A stretch of DNA of 64,000 nt, from assembly GCF_018617855.1 (NCBI RefSeq), contig NZ_JACSKY010000001.1:62001-126000 (forward strand), given 5' to 3'. A model generated the notes under the pieces. The model was not told where the DNA came from, did no database searches, and was given only the letters and a program-made list of their open reading frames with translations. The position numbers were made by a program, and so were the translations under genes. Shown piece by piece: positions 16,939-25,387 of the stretch. Positions within the stretch are counted from its first letter, which is position 1. Each line of letters starts with the position of its first letter. The stretch comes from Exiguobacterium qingdaonense. GTDB lineage: Bacteria; Bacillota; Bacilli; Exiguobacteriales; Exiguobacteriaceae.

Positions 16939-17418
16939 ATGCAAAAATCCGAATTTATTGAACAAGTCTCTCGAAAAATGAAATTGATTCGTATCGAATC
17001 CCAGCATTCACAGGAAGAGATGGCGAACTTACTCGGCATATCCAAAAAAACGCTCATCCAAATCGAGAAGGAGCGGAATGAAGCGAGTTGGTCGACGATC
17101 GTGACGCTATGCGCCTTGTTTAACGAAAGTGAGATTCTCATACACTTGATTGGTGACGACCCCGTCGAATTCGTCAAACTGATTGCGACCGAGAACACTT
17201 ATGAGCCGAAAGAAAAAACACTCGGCGGACGCGTCTTTTGGCATGCAATCGAGGCAGGTCCACATTACACCCTTCAACAAAATATCATCAGCGGACATTA
17301 TCGGATTATCGATCTCAACCATGTGAGGTGGTACAGCACGTTTGATGCAGAGGATGCCGAACAGGTAAGGTCGAAGTTGGAATATCAGCGAGAGGTGTCA
17401 GATGACACGAAAGCGTAA
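16939..17418 (+). CDS. XRE-family transcriptional regulator with extra C-terminal domain
   Basis: This is a 159-residue protein with an N-terminal XRE helix-turn-helix (about residues 10-65: MKLIRIESQHSQEEMANLLG, ISKKTLIQIEKER). The C-terminal 70 residues (EKTLGGRVFWHAIEAGPHY and RIIDLNHVRWYSTF) are not recognised and may sense a ligand or dimerise. GGAAGGAGCG precedes the ATG. It is probably the repressor acting on the AGTGTAA/TTACACT site at the operon start. Its last 17 bases overlap the start of the decayed third gene. Confidence 0.75.
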   Translation: MQKSEFIEQVSRKMKLIRIESQHSQEEMANLLGISKKTLIQIEKERNEASWSTIVTLCALFNESEILIHLIGDDPVEFVKLIATENTYEPKEKTLGGRVFWHAIEAGPHYTLQQNIISGHYRIIDLNHVRWYSTFDAEDAEQVRSKLEYQREVSDDTKA

Positions 17419-17608
17419 AGATTTGATGATGGCTTTCAGTCTCATCGTCATAACGATTGTCTACTTTTAGCTGAGCCCAAACATTATGAATGACTCCAGT
17501 TGATTCATTGGAACAATCATTTTACTCGTCCTCTCGTCGATTTTTATCACACGCTTGATTCAATCCTTGTACTTTGCTGCTTATCGAGCCGGCGGGCAGC
17601 TTACCTAA
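17402..17608 (+). pseudogene. Decayed small membrane protein gene with two in-frame stops
   Basis: A frame from ATG 17402, overlapping the regulator end, reads MTRKRKDLMMAFSLIVITIV then YF, TAG (17468-17470), ten residues, TGA (17501-17503), and then FIGTIILLVLSSIFITRLIQ and a short tail to TAA 17606-17608. All three parts are in one frame, with a hydrophobic segment in each of the two long parts, so it was probably a two-span protein of about 68 residues broken by two point mutations. Sequencing error could explain one stop but less easily two. Confidence 0.6.
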
Positions 17609-17665
17609 TTCATGTAATGCTTATTCAGCTTTGTTCAATTAATTTTTATTTAGTTTGCACTTAAA

Positions 17666-19321
17666 TTAATCAATCATACTTAATTTCATCAACAAATGTT
17701 GAATTTCAGCATTTAAGAAATCAGTCAACTCGACCAATTCTTCCTCAGATGGAAACAAGGATACGCCTGCTACTCGATAAGTATCAGGAATCGAAGCAGT
17801 ACCACCTAAAGCTAATGCATTCTTATATTTGTTCAGAGTGTCGACTGGATGTTGCCTATACTGCATATACATGCGAAGTGCAGCAATCTGAGCAATCGCA
17901 TATTCTATGTAGTAAAAAGGTGTTTCAAAGAGATGAATCACGCGCAGCCACTGTTTTCCTTTTAAGTCACTCACATCGTTCCAATCAATCAAATCAGTCT
18001 CATATTGATCGACTAAGCGTTTGAATAACTCATCAAATGCGTCCACGTTATATTCTGAATCATACAGATTATATTGAAACTGGTCCACGATGAAAACACT
18101 TGGTAAAAATTCGATGATCAATCGAAACTGTTCTAGTTTAGCTTGAATGAAAGCTCGTTCATCTGAAAGGATAGTTGTCCAATGGTCCGTCGAAAATAGC
18201 TCTAGTGACATGGCTGCGAATTCGCCGACTTCAAACGAAATGGTCTGCGCTTCGAAAAATAAGTGTTGCTGTGAGAGATCATGGTGAATCGCGTGACCCA
18301 TTTCATGTATTAAAACAATGTAGTCATCAAATCCACCGAAACGGTTCATAAAAATGAAAGATGACTTTGAGTCGGGTAAAGATTCACAAAATCCACCTTC
18401 CGCTTTATTCGGTCGAGGTGATAAATCGAGATGACCCTTCGCACACATGTCCCTAAACAGTTTTTCAAAGTAAGGATCGATATCATTCAAGATTCGTTCC
18501 GTTCCATCGATTAAGTCATTCGACGAAACGGATAGATCGTGATCATCCGAAAACGGAGAAATGAATGAATCCCATGGCGAAAGTTTCGATTTCTTCAATT
18601 TCTTTGTCTGTAGCTGCTGAAACGAGCGGCGAAGGGGCTCAAAATGTTTACTCACTTGATTTGCAAATCGTGTACAATCCTCTGCATCATAATCTAGACG
18701 ACCTAGCTTCATAAAGGCTAGTTCACGATAACTCTTAGCGTTTAATCGTTGTGCCTGATGTTCCCGATTTTGAATAAGACTTCTCAAGCATTCAGTGATG
18801 TCACCTTCTGTTGAGACATACGCTTTATAAATGAGCGTAAAAGCCTGTTTACGGATGGATTCGTCAGCATCGTATAGGTCTCCATGAAGTTCCGCAATCG
18901 ACTTAGAATGATCTGTCGGGTCAGTCAATTGACCGATTGTTTGCAAATACTTCTGTATAAATTGATCCTCTTCGATCAATAAATCAACATTCTCTTCATG
19001 ATAAAGATTCATCCGATTTCGCATTAGGCGCGTTACGTGATCCTCATCCTTAATAGACTGTAATATAATTCGTGAAACATGTCTTTTCAGCTCATTGAGT
19101 GCAGGTTTTATAACGGTTTGAACATGATGTTGTCTTTGATTTGCTTCTTCGCAATCGCTGCGTCGCTGTACATCAATATAACTCTTTGTGACGTATTCAT
19201 CATATTTTCCAATCAATGCTGAATATTTCGATATGAATCCATCTAACTGATTGGAATCAATTTTATGAATAGTCGCAAGTACTTCGTTCGTCTCTTTTAT
19301 TTCTTTATAGTCGATCAACAC
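17666..19321 (-). CDS. M3-family oligoendopeptidase (PepF-like)
   Basis: This is a 551-residue zinc oligopeptidase of family M3. The zinc motif HEMGH is at residues 339-343 (H339, E340, H343), followed by the downstream helix FEVGEFAAMSLELF, which supplies the third ligand. Upstream are the PepF-type all-helical region and RPNKAEGGFCESLPDSKSSF, the usual substrate-cleft segment. It hydrolyses short peptides in the cytoplasm. The length is normal for M3B enzymes. The gene stands alone. Its upstream region contains a perfect 20-bp palindrome. Confidence 0.9.
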   Translation of the reverse strand: MLIDYKEIKETNEVLATIHKIDSNQLDGFISKYSALIGKYDEYVTKSYIDVQRRSDCEEANQRQHHVQTVIKPALNELKRHVSRIILQSIKDEDHVTRLMRNRMNLYHEENVDLLIEEDQFIQKYLQTIGQLTDPTDHSKSIAELHGDLYDADESIRKQAFTLIYKAYVSTEGDITECLRSLIQNREHQAQRLNAKSYRELAFMKLGRLDYDAEDCTRFANQVSKHFEPLRRSFQQLQTKKLKKSKLSPWDSFISPFSDDHDLSVSSNDLIDGTERILNDIDPYFEKLFRDMCAKGHLDLSPRPNKAEGGFCESLPDSKSSFIFMNRFGGFDDYIVLIHEMGHAIHHDLSQQHLFFEAQTISFEVGEFAAMSLELFSTDHWTTILSDERAFIQAKLEQFRLIIEFLPSVFIVDQFQYNLYDSEYNVDAFDELFKRLVDQYETDLIDWNDVSDLKGKQWLRVIHLFETPFYYIEYAIAQIAALRMYMQYRQHPVDTLNKYKNALALGGTASIPDTYRVAGVSLFPSEEELVELTDFLNAEIQHLLMKLSMID

Positions 19322-19350
19322 TGTACCTCGATTCTTCGTTAATTTTCTAT

Positions 19351-19370
19351 ATTATGGTTATAACCATAAT
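19351..19370. repeat. Perfect 20-bp palindrome between the peptidase and the T-box leader
   Basis: ATTATGGTTATAACCATAAT is exactly self-complementary and centred 39 bases upstream of the peptidase start. It is followed by TTTTTG on the plus strand. It may be an operator for the peptidase, or a weak terminator for transcripts arriving from the left. Confidence 0.45.
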
Positions 19371-19414
19371 TTTTGTTCCTTATATTTTCACAATATGCTA
19401 TCCTTTTAAAAATG

Positions 19415-19701
19415 ATCTGACAAACGCGATGAAGAGAACAGTACATCAATGAATCTTTCGTAGAGAGCTCCGTCTGGTGAAAAGGAGTAAAGAACGTTGA
19501 TCGAAACAAGCCTCTGAGCAGCGCTATGGAACTCACCCCGAGGGATGTGGCGACGGGAACTCCCGTTATAGAGTTGAGGTATAGTCCGATTCATTCGGCA
19601 GTACCGAATAAGGTTCGTGCGGTGACGTGCGGACGAACAGGGGTGGCACCACGATGAGAATCTCGTCCCCAAGAATTCGTTCTTGGGGGTGGGATTTTTT
19701 T
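19415..19701 (+). promoter_or_regulatory. T-box riboswitch leader
   Basis: The classical T-box elements are all present: stem I with GATGAAGAGAACAGTA, the AGAGAG...TCTGGTGAAA distal part and paired arms (ATCAA/TTGAT, TCTTT/AAAGA), a stem III (GTTCGT...GGACGAAC), the T-box AGGGGTGGCACCACG (19639-19653), and an intrinsic terminator (CCCCAAGAA/TTCTTGGGG plus a T-run ending at 19701). Uncharged tRNA would stabilise the antiterminator. The specifier lies in CGAAACAAG (19502-19510). Read directly after the GAA of the S-turn it is ACA (Thr); AAC (Asn) is the alternative, and the TGGC acceptor bulge suits a tRNA with G73, as in Asn. Confidence 0.9.
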
Positions 19702-19740
19702 GCGTTCCGAAAGTTGTAAAAAATCTAAGGAGTGATTGAC

Positions 19741-20964
19741 TTGAATTCGTTTCGAAAAACCTCTGCGCTACTGCTCGTTAGTGTCGGAATCTCAAACCTT
19801 GGTGCCTGGATATACTTCATTGCGTTCAACTTGATTATCCTAGAGATGACTGGATCCCCTTTCGCCGTCTCGATTCTCTATGTATTAGTCCCGCTCGCCT
19901 CGCTCGTCTCGAATCTTTGGTCAGGTAGCCTGATTGACCGGGTCGATACGAGACGACTGATGATGTTACTCGATGGTCTGCGTGCGTTCCTCGTATTCAG
20001 CTTGGGCTGGATTGATTCACTGTGGCTCATCTACGGGATCGTCTTTCTTCTCAATGTGATGAGCTCGTTATTCGAATCATCGAGCCTGGTCTACATGACG
20101 CGACTCGTACCTGCTTCGAATCGACAAAAGTTCAATGCGATGAAGAACTTTGTACAGTCATCCGGGTTTATTCTAGGTCCGACGCTTGCCGGACTACTCT
20201 TTCTAGTCGGGAATCCGGCATTTGCGATCTTCGCGAACGCGTTCACACTCCTCGTCTCGGTCAGTATGCTGTCGCGCCTTCCGTCTCGTCATCGAACAGA
20301 AGCGTCGATTGAACCTTTCTCTGTAAAAATCATTATCGAAGATTGGAAAATGGTCGTACGATTTGCATCAAATGCCAAATACGTGACGCTCATTTATGGA
20401 TTGTTCTGTGCCATGACCATCTTCATGTCTGGGCTCGATTCGTTGGAGGCGTCATTCGCGACCCAAGTCCTTCACTTGTCTGAAAGCCGATATGGCTTTC
20501 TCGTCAGTATCGCTGGGATTGGGATTATCTTTGGATCACTCATCAATTCGAGATGGAGTCACCGCTTGTCCTTATCGTTTTGTATCGGATTCGGGGCAAT
20601 CATGACCCCGGTAGGCTATCTTCTTTTCGCAAGTTCATCGTCATTCATGATGGCCTCGGTTGGATTTTTTGTCCTGACATTCGCGCTTGCCTTTGCAAAT
20701 ACAGGATTCTTATCATTTTATCAGCACTATGTCCCGGTCTAAATCATGGGTCGGTTCTCTGGCGTCATCAATGTGGTAGAGTCGCTACTCGTCATCCTAC
20801 TCACATTTGGGATTGGACTTCTTGCCGAAATGGTTGGGATTCGCCCGGTCTATCTCGCATTCTCGATTATCTTCTTCCTTGTTGGTTGTTACACCATACA
20901 TGTCATGCGCGACCGTTCGAAACGGGAGTATTTCTCTCACAATCAAATCGAAGAAGTTTCTTAA
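19741..20964 (+). pseudogene. T-box-controlled MFS transporter, interrupted by an in-frame TAA
   Basis: Two reading segments, 19741-20742 and 20743-20964, lie in the same frame and are separated only by TAA at 20740-20742. Together they make an MFS permease of about 407 codons with about 12 spans (LLLVSVGISNLGAWIYF at the start, GSLIDRVDTRRLMMLLDG between spans 2 and 3). The junction QHYVPV-stop-IMGRFSG fits a CAA to TAA change in the last loop before the final spans. The start is TTG 19741, behind AAGGAG; GTG 19732 overlaps that site. The product would lack the last two spans. The substrate is unknown, but T-box control suggests an amino acid or derivative. Confidence 0.75.
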
Positions 20965-20965
20965 G

Positions 20966-21883
20966 TCATGAGCCGGTCGTTTTTATGCGACCGGCTTGTT
21001 CGATTCGATGAATCGCTTCGATGATTGTGTCTGGTCGTTGTAAATGAATTTGGTGTCCTGCCTTTTCTGCGATGATGAGTTCCGATTGATTTGATAATCT
21101 CAACTGTTGATGGATCAGATCATGCCACGTCTCTTCTAGCAAGCGAATTTCAGCCTCAGGTAACCCTCCATTTATTCCTTCCTGAATCATTGCTTCAGAA
21201 TCTCGACCAATGACAATTAACGGGATTGATGAAAAGGTACCCATTTGATTGATGATTGAGGCATCGTCATGCCAAAACGATTCTTCTTCCAACATCGTTT
21301 TATACAACTGAGGAGATTGATAAAAACGCTTGAGACGTGCGAGTACATCTGATGATAAGCCTTGTTGTTCGAGTGAAAGTTCTGGCTGATGGAGTCGCTC
21401 TAATTCTTCTTTCGATAGATTTGAATAAGAGCGACACATCGTCCGCCAATCTTCATCTGAATACTGACCATCCATTATAGGCGTTTCTAACTCATCTAAT
21501 ATTGAAAGGTTATGGGAAGTGGAATCGACGAGCACGACGCCGCTTACTCTATCGAGAAACACTTTCGCCATCTGTTGCGCGCACAGACCTCCGTACGAAT
21601 GACCGACTAATACAATCGGTTGATGTAGCTGAAGGGCATCCATCAACACAACACATTCCAAAACATGAGATGACGTTCGACTCGAATGAAAGTTCTGCTC
21701 ACTCTCACCATAACCAGAGCGATGATATAGCAACACTTGATAAGACTCGCTTAATTGTTCAGCGAGAGAAACCCACTCTTCGAATGAACCTCCCACTCCT
21801 GTCATAATCACGATGAGGCGTTCCCCGGAACCGAGTAGCCGGTATTCGATATCATAGCCGTTTACTAGAATGGATGAATTCAT
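20966..21883 (-). CDS. Alpha/beta-hydrolase family protein
   Basis: This is a 305-residue alpha/beta hydrolase. The nucleophile elbow is GHSYGG (near residues 94-99), preceded by an oxyanion region, IVIMTGVGGSFEEW. The acid is probably in VLVDSTSHN or a later strand, and the catalytic histidine in AEKAGHQIHLQRPD near the C-terminus. Its substrate is unknown; the fold includes esterases, haloperoxidases and lactonases. It starts at the ATG complement at 21881-21883. The C-terminal codons carry the hairpin of a terminator. It is probably a single gene. Confidence 0.85.
   Translation of the reverse strand: MNSSILVNGYDIEYRLLGSGERLIVIMTGVGGSFEEWVSLAEQLSESYQVLLYHRSGYGESEQNFHSSRTSSHVLECVVLMDALQLHQPIVLVGHSYGGLCAQQMAKVFLDRVSGVVLVDSTSHNLSILDELETPIMDGQYSDEDWRTMCRSYSNLSKEELERLHQPELSLEQQGLSSDVLARLKRFYQSPQLYKTMLEEESFWHDDASIINQMGTFSSIPLIVIGRDSEAMIQEGINGGLPEAEIRLLEETWHDLIHQQLRLSNQSELIIAEKAGHQIHLQRPDTIIEAIHRIEQAGRIKTTGS
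20971..20996. terminator. Bidirectional terminator between the MFS gene and a hydrolase
   Basis: AGCCGGTCG and CGACCGGCT pair around TTTTTATG. The hairpin is inside the last codons of the minus-strand hydrolase. TTGTT follows on the plus side. Confidence 0.65.
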
Positions 21884-21944
21884 GTATACCTCCGAATAGT
21901 TTTTAAATCGTAAGGAAGCACAAAAGCTGACCGGTTCGACTGTT

Positions 21945-22484
21945 TCATTTCCTCAAATCTCCTTTATGGTCGACTTGACCAATAACCCGATAATCGACGG
22001 GATGTTCAATCGCGTCAATGACTCCCCGAACAATCTCTTCATGTGTCAACCAACGTCTCGTATTCTTTTCAAAGATTGCACCAAGCTGGACTTGTCGATA
22101 TGATTGTTGTCTCGTTATAGATAAAATTTCTTTCTCATATTCGGGATTTGCTTGACTCCCTAAAATATGTACAACATCTGCACGCACGGAATAATCCAAA
22201 ATGACTTGCATCGCCTTCCCCGCATCACGATGAACCCAGGCGATGACTTGATTGAACGGACCGTTTTGACGAACCGCTTTCTTCAATCCGATTGAGAGGG
22301 CCTCCTCGTCACGATAGTCAACGATTAGTGCATTGCACGTTTTCGGATGTCGTTCAATCAGGATTTTCATTTTGTCAAAGTCTCGACAAATGACCGTCAC
22401 ATGCTGACACTTCCTACACAGGTAGGTAACGACTTCTGCCAACATGCCAGACCCACCGACAACAAGCGTATGATTTCCGTTCAT
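21945..22484 (-). CDS. Short Rossmann-fold NAD(P)-binding protein
   Basis: This 179-residue protein starts with a dinucleotide-binding loop, LVVGGSGMLAEVVTYLC, and follows the short-chain dehydrogenase layout with VICRDFDKMKILIERHP and NALIVDYRDEEALSIGL. No complete YxxxK catalytic motif is seen; the region where it would sit has IAWVHRDAGKAMQVI and DVVHILGSQA. It may therefore bind but not turn over a dinucleotide, like YjhB-type and other short reductase relatives. AAAGGAGG precedes the ATG. It is separated from the hydrolase downstream by 61 bases. Confidence 0.65.
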   Translation of the reverse strand: MNGNHTLVVGGSGMLAEVVTYLCRKCQHVTVICRDFDKMKILIERHPKTCNALIVDYRDEEALSIGLKKAVRQNGPFNQVIAWVHRDAGKAMQVILDYSVRADVVHILGSQANPEYEKEILSITRQQSYRQVQLGAIFEKNTRRWLTHEEIVRGVIDAIEHPVDYRVIGQVDHKGDLRK

Positions 22485-22702
22485 AAAAAAACCTCCTTTC
22501 CATTATAACCCAAACAACAACCTCTCATTGTAAGAGAGACTGGTATAGGACCATTCACATATTTTCTAAAATGAGCGGTTCATTTCTCATATAATCACTT
22601 ATAATGAATCAGGTGCTTGAATTGGTTTTAGAATTTGTGATTTCGGCAAATGGATAATAGTGTTTTTGATGCAAATTATTTCTTTTTGAAGGGAGGACAT
22701 CT

Positions 22703-23509
22703 ATGAGATACTGGTCAACGTTGTCGCTACGTTTGATCGCACTCATCGTCGGTTTCGTGACAATGAGTTCACTATTCTCTATGTTTTTGATTTTGAATCA
22801 ATTGCCACTTTGGTGGACTGCGTTTATCCCGATCCTTCTCCTCTCTACTTTGATTGTCCATCGAGGATCTGGCAGCCTGATTCTCCTGGCATTTTCCTCT
22901 TATTTTTTATTGAGTATGCCAGACTCTCTCGACACGATCGACCAGCTCTTCGTCATCCTTCAATGTGTTGTATTGACAGGACTCGCGTACTTGCTTCAAG
23001 TCATGCTATTTCAGTCTCAATTCGTATTGCGTGTCGCGGAGGCTAGAGTCAATCAGTTGATTGCTGTCGACCCTGAGACCGGCTTTGACAACCGTGATCG
23101 CTTTTTGATGGATGTAGAGGCAGAACGGAATCGTTTGATTCGTCACGGCGAGACGTTCGTCGTCACATTCATTACTCTACCGATCTTAAACGATTTTAAA
23201 AAAAGATACGGTCCGAGTGAGTATGAATGGTTTTTAGACTATTTTAGTGACGAGTTACACGAAGCGACTCGACGAACAGATAAGAAATACCGGGTCGCTC
23301 GAGACACGTTCGCCGTAATTTTCCCTCAGACTTCTGACGTGAACGCACAAGTCGTCCGCGAACGGGTCCAGTCGATGTTACTCGAGTACTCCCGACAAGA
23401 TGGTGAATCGCTTACGATTAACTGTTCAGACAAATCGTTTGAGGTAGACCTTGAACATGCAAACACGAGATTAGAGGAGATTCGTAGTTTTCTCAGTTCC
23501 GAAGAGTAA
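22703..23509 (+). CDS. Membrane protein with degenerate GGDEF domain
   Basis: This is a 268-residue protein with four membrane segments (about residues 8-105) and a C-terminal GGDEF-fold domain. The fold start is recognisable in DPETGFDNRDRFLMDVEAER, the counterpart of DxLTGLxNRR. At the active-site position the sequence is RVARDTFAVIFP, so the GG(D/E)EF signature is lost and diguanylate cyclase activity is not expected. Such proteins can act as receptors or regulators instead. GGGAGGACATCT precedes the ATG. A PilZ protein occurs elsewhere in the window, consistent with a c-di-GMP-using host, but no link is shown. Confidence 0.7.
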   Translation: MRYWSTLSLRLIALIVGFVTMSSLFSMFLILNQLPLWWTAFIPILLLSTLIVHRGSGSLILLAFSSYFLLSMPDSLDTIDQLFVILQCVVLTGLAYLLQVMLFQSQFVLRVAEARVNQLIAVDPETGFDNRDRFLMDVEAERNRLIRHGETFVVTFITLPILNDFKKRYGPSEYEWFLDYFSDELHEATRRTDKKYRVARDTFAVIFPQTSDVNAQVVRERVQSMLLEYSRQDGESLTINCSDKSFEVDLEHANTRLEEIRSFLSSEE

Positions 23510-23539
23510 CAAATGAGTTCAATCGTGAACTCATTTGTT
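23508..23539. terminator. Bidirectional terminator after the GGDEF-like gene
   Basis: AACAAATGAGTTC pairs with GAACTCATTTGTT around AATCGT. It overlaps the 3' end of the convergent VOC gene. Confidence 0.7.
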
Positions 23540-24220
23540 GATAGAATAGATTTGAAACTCTTCTCTCTCATCGATTTCAAGGATGTATCGTTGATGGATG
23601 AGCATTCGAATCGGACTCGGGATCGACACTTTTGGTGAGAAGAGCCAAACACGTCCGCTTGGGACGAGAAGAATGTATGTCTTGCCGTTATGTGGGCCTA
23701 AGAAGTTCAAGTGATGTGAATCGATTGGGTTGCCATCCTTACGATTGACACCAATGACCGCGAGCTGTTGTGCGACGTAAGACGGGTCAGATACAGTCAA
23801 GCTCATCTCGCCGATTCCGAGAAACTCATGGGAAGAAAATTCTCCTGCCTCGCTGATTGGATTAACCGAGTGCCGAGCAATCAACTCGACGACATTCTCG
23901 TCCGCGTCATAAAAATAGAGCGATGATGCATCGATTCCTTCAAAATAAATTTCGTCCTCCCCGTCTTCGGTTAAAAGCGGGACACGTGACATCAGCCATT
24001 CTTTCGCTTCTTTGAATCGGTTAGCCGGAATATTGATAGCGAAATGGTATTGTCGCTCTTGCTCCGTTACCGCCTCCTGAAAGATCAGGGTGTCTTCCCC
24101 TAAATCGATTTGAAATCGGGTCGAATTTTCGTCAGCGACGGATAGTCCAAGCTTCTCTACATAGAAACGTTTCATTTCCTCTAGCCGGTTCGTATAGAGG
24201 GTGGCTTCTGTGATTCTCAT
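23531..24220 (-). CDS. VOC-superfamily protein (glyoxalase/dioxygenase fold)
   Basis: This 229-residue protein consists of two vicinal-oxygen-chelate modules. Module one runs from RITEATLYTNRLEEMKRFYV to the strand ASSLYFYDADENVVELIARH, a typical metal-site end. Module two starts at LGIGEMSLTVSDPSYVAQQL. Its size resembles the CatE-like proteins of Bacillus, but the substrate (aldehyde, aromatic ring or antibiotic) is unknown. AAGGAGGC precedes the ATG at 24218-24220. It is probably a single gene. Confidence 0.8.
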   Translation of the reverse strand: MRITEATLYTNRLEEMKRFYVEKLGLSVADENSTRFQIDLGEDTLIFQEAVTEQERQYHFAINIPANRFKEAKEWLMSRVPLLTEDGEDEIYFEGIDASSLYFYDADENVVELIARHSVNPISEAGEFSSHEFLGIGEMSLTVSDPSYVAQQLAVIGVNRKDGNPIDSHHLNFLGPHNGKTYILLVPSGRVWLFSPKVSIPSPIRMLIHQRYILEIDEREEFQIYSINK

Positions 24221-24353
24221 GTTTGCCTCCTTGATTTCAGCATGATGGTACTCACATTTTTATTTAATAATTGTGTAACTAGTCTTTTCTCACTACAAAA
24301 AACAATAAAATCCGGTATGTGAAATAAGTAATGTTGGTGGAAATTATAAATTG

Positions 24354-25271
24354 TCATGTATGGTCGATCGCCACGATGACATTCCCTTTCTTCTTCCCTT
24401 GATCAACATATCGGTGTGCCTCGACAATCTCATCTAGCGAATAAACCGAATCAATGACGGGGTGTATCGCCCCTGCCTCAAACAGTTCATTTAAAAACAT
24501 CAAATCCTCTTTTCGTTCGCTCGCCGGTCCTTGTCCCGCGACGGAACTGAACGCACCATTCTCTGCCACGTGTTTTTTGGCTAGTCGTTTATCAATTTTC
24601 CCCGAAGCGTCAAAGACGGCATCATACGTGCCCAATTCACGGTCATACCCTTCTCTCGAATAATCGACGACCACATCTGCCCCGAGCCGCTTCACAAGCT
24701 CAACGTTCCGCTCATGGCAGACCGCTGTCACATGTACGCCGTAGTACTTCGCAATCTGTACGGCAGTGGAGCCGACTGCACCCGCTCCACCATAAATGAG
24801 AACGTTCGTCGCTCGCTCGATACGTGCCTTCCGTAAAAAATGTAATGCCGTCGTCCCACCAAATGGTAGCGCCGCTGCCTCGATAAAGCTGGCATGCGCG
24901 GGCATCTGAACCACACATTTCGATTCGTTCACGCAAGCAAACTCCGCATATCCACCAAACCGCATCCCCGTGAGCGCATAGACTTTCTCCCCTACTTGAA
25001 AACTCTTTACACCGCTACCGACCTCTACCACTACACCTGCCAACACGACACCTAGAATCGGTTGTCTTGGTGTCTTGAACCCCATAACCATTCGCATCGG
25101 TAGTTTTCCGAGTGCAGGAACGTCCAATGCGCGAAGTCGCCGATCTCCCGAGTGAACGGCCGATGCATGGACTTGAATCAGTAGCTCATTGCTTTTTGGT
25201 TTCGGGCGGTCTACGTCTTGAATGATGAATACTTCTGGTCCCCCATACGCCGTACATATCGCAGCTTTCAC
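24354..25271 (-). CDS. MDR-type NAD(P)-dependent alcohol dehydrogenase/quinone oxidoreductase
   Basis: This 305-residue medium-chain dehydrogenase has the GroES-like N-terminal half (VHASAVHSGDRRLRALDVPA, GVVLAGVVVEVGSGVKSFQV) and a Rossmann half with the nucleotide loop IYGGAGAVGSTAVQIAKYYG and VVDYSREGYDRELGTYDAVF. The structural zinc cysteines are absent, so it belongs with the zinc-independent quinone oxidoreductases, which reduce quinones or enones with NADPH. AGGAGTGAATCAACG precedes the ATG at 25269-25271. It is a single gene. Confidence 0.85.
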   Translation of the reverse strand: MKAAICTAYGGPEVFIIQDVDRPKPKSNELLIQVHASAVHSGDRRLRALDVPALGKLPMRMVMGFKTPRQPILGVVLAGVVVEVGSGVKSFQVGEKVYALTGMRFGGYAEFACVNESKCVVQMPAHASFIEAAALPFGGTTALHFLRKARIERATNVLIYGGAGAVGSTAVQIAKYYGVHVTAVCHERNVELVKRLGADVVVDYSREGYDRELGTYDAVFDASGKIDKRLAKKHVAENGAFSSVAGQGPASERKEDLMFLNELFEAGAIHPVIDSVYSLDEIVEAHRYVDQGKKKGNVIVAIDHT

Positions 25272-25365
25272 GTTGATTCACTCCTTTTTCGACTAGTTAT
25301 CTTATTCTGTTATATACGTTCCCGCAATCATGAGGGTTCAGTCGATTTGATACATAAAAAAACCA

Positions 25366-25387
25366 GATGACCTCTTTAGAGATCATC
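25366..25387 (-). terminator. Terminator of the Opp-type permease operon
   Basis: GATGATCTC and GAGGTCATC pair around TAAA on the minus strand and are followed by TTTTTTT. It overlaps the last codons of the second permease. Confidence 0.8.
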
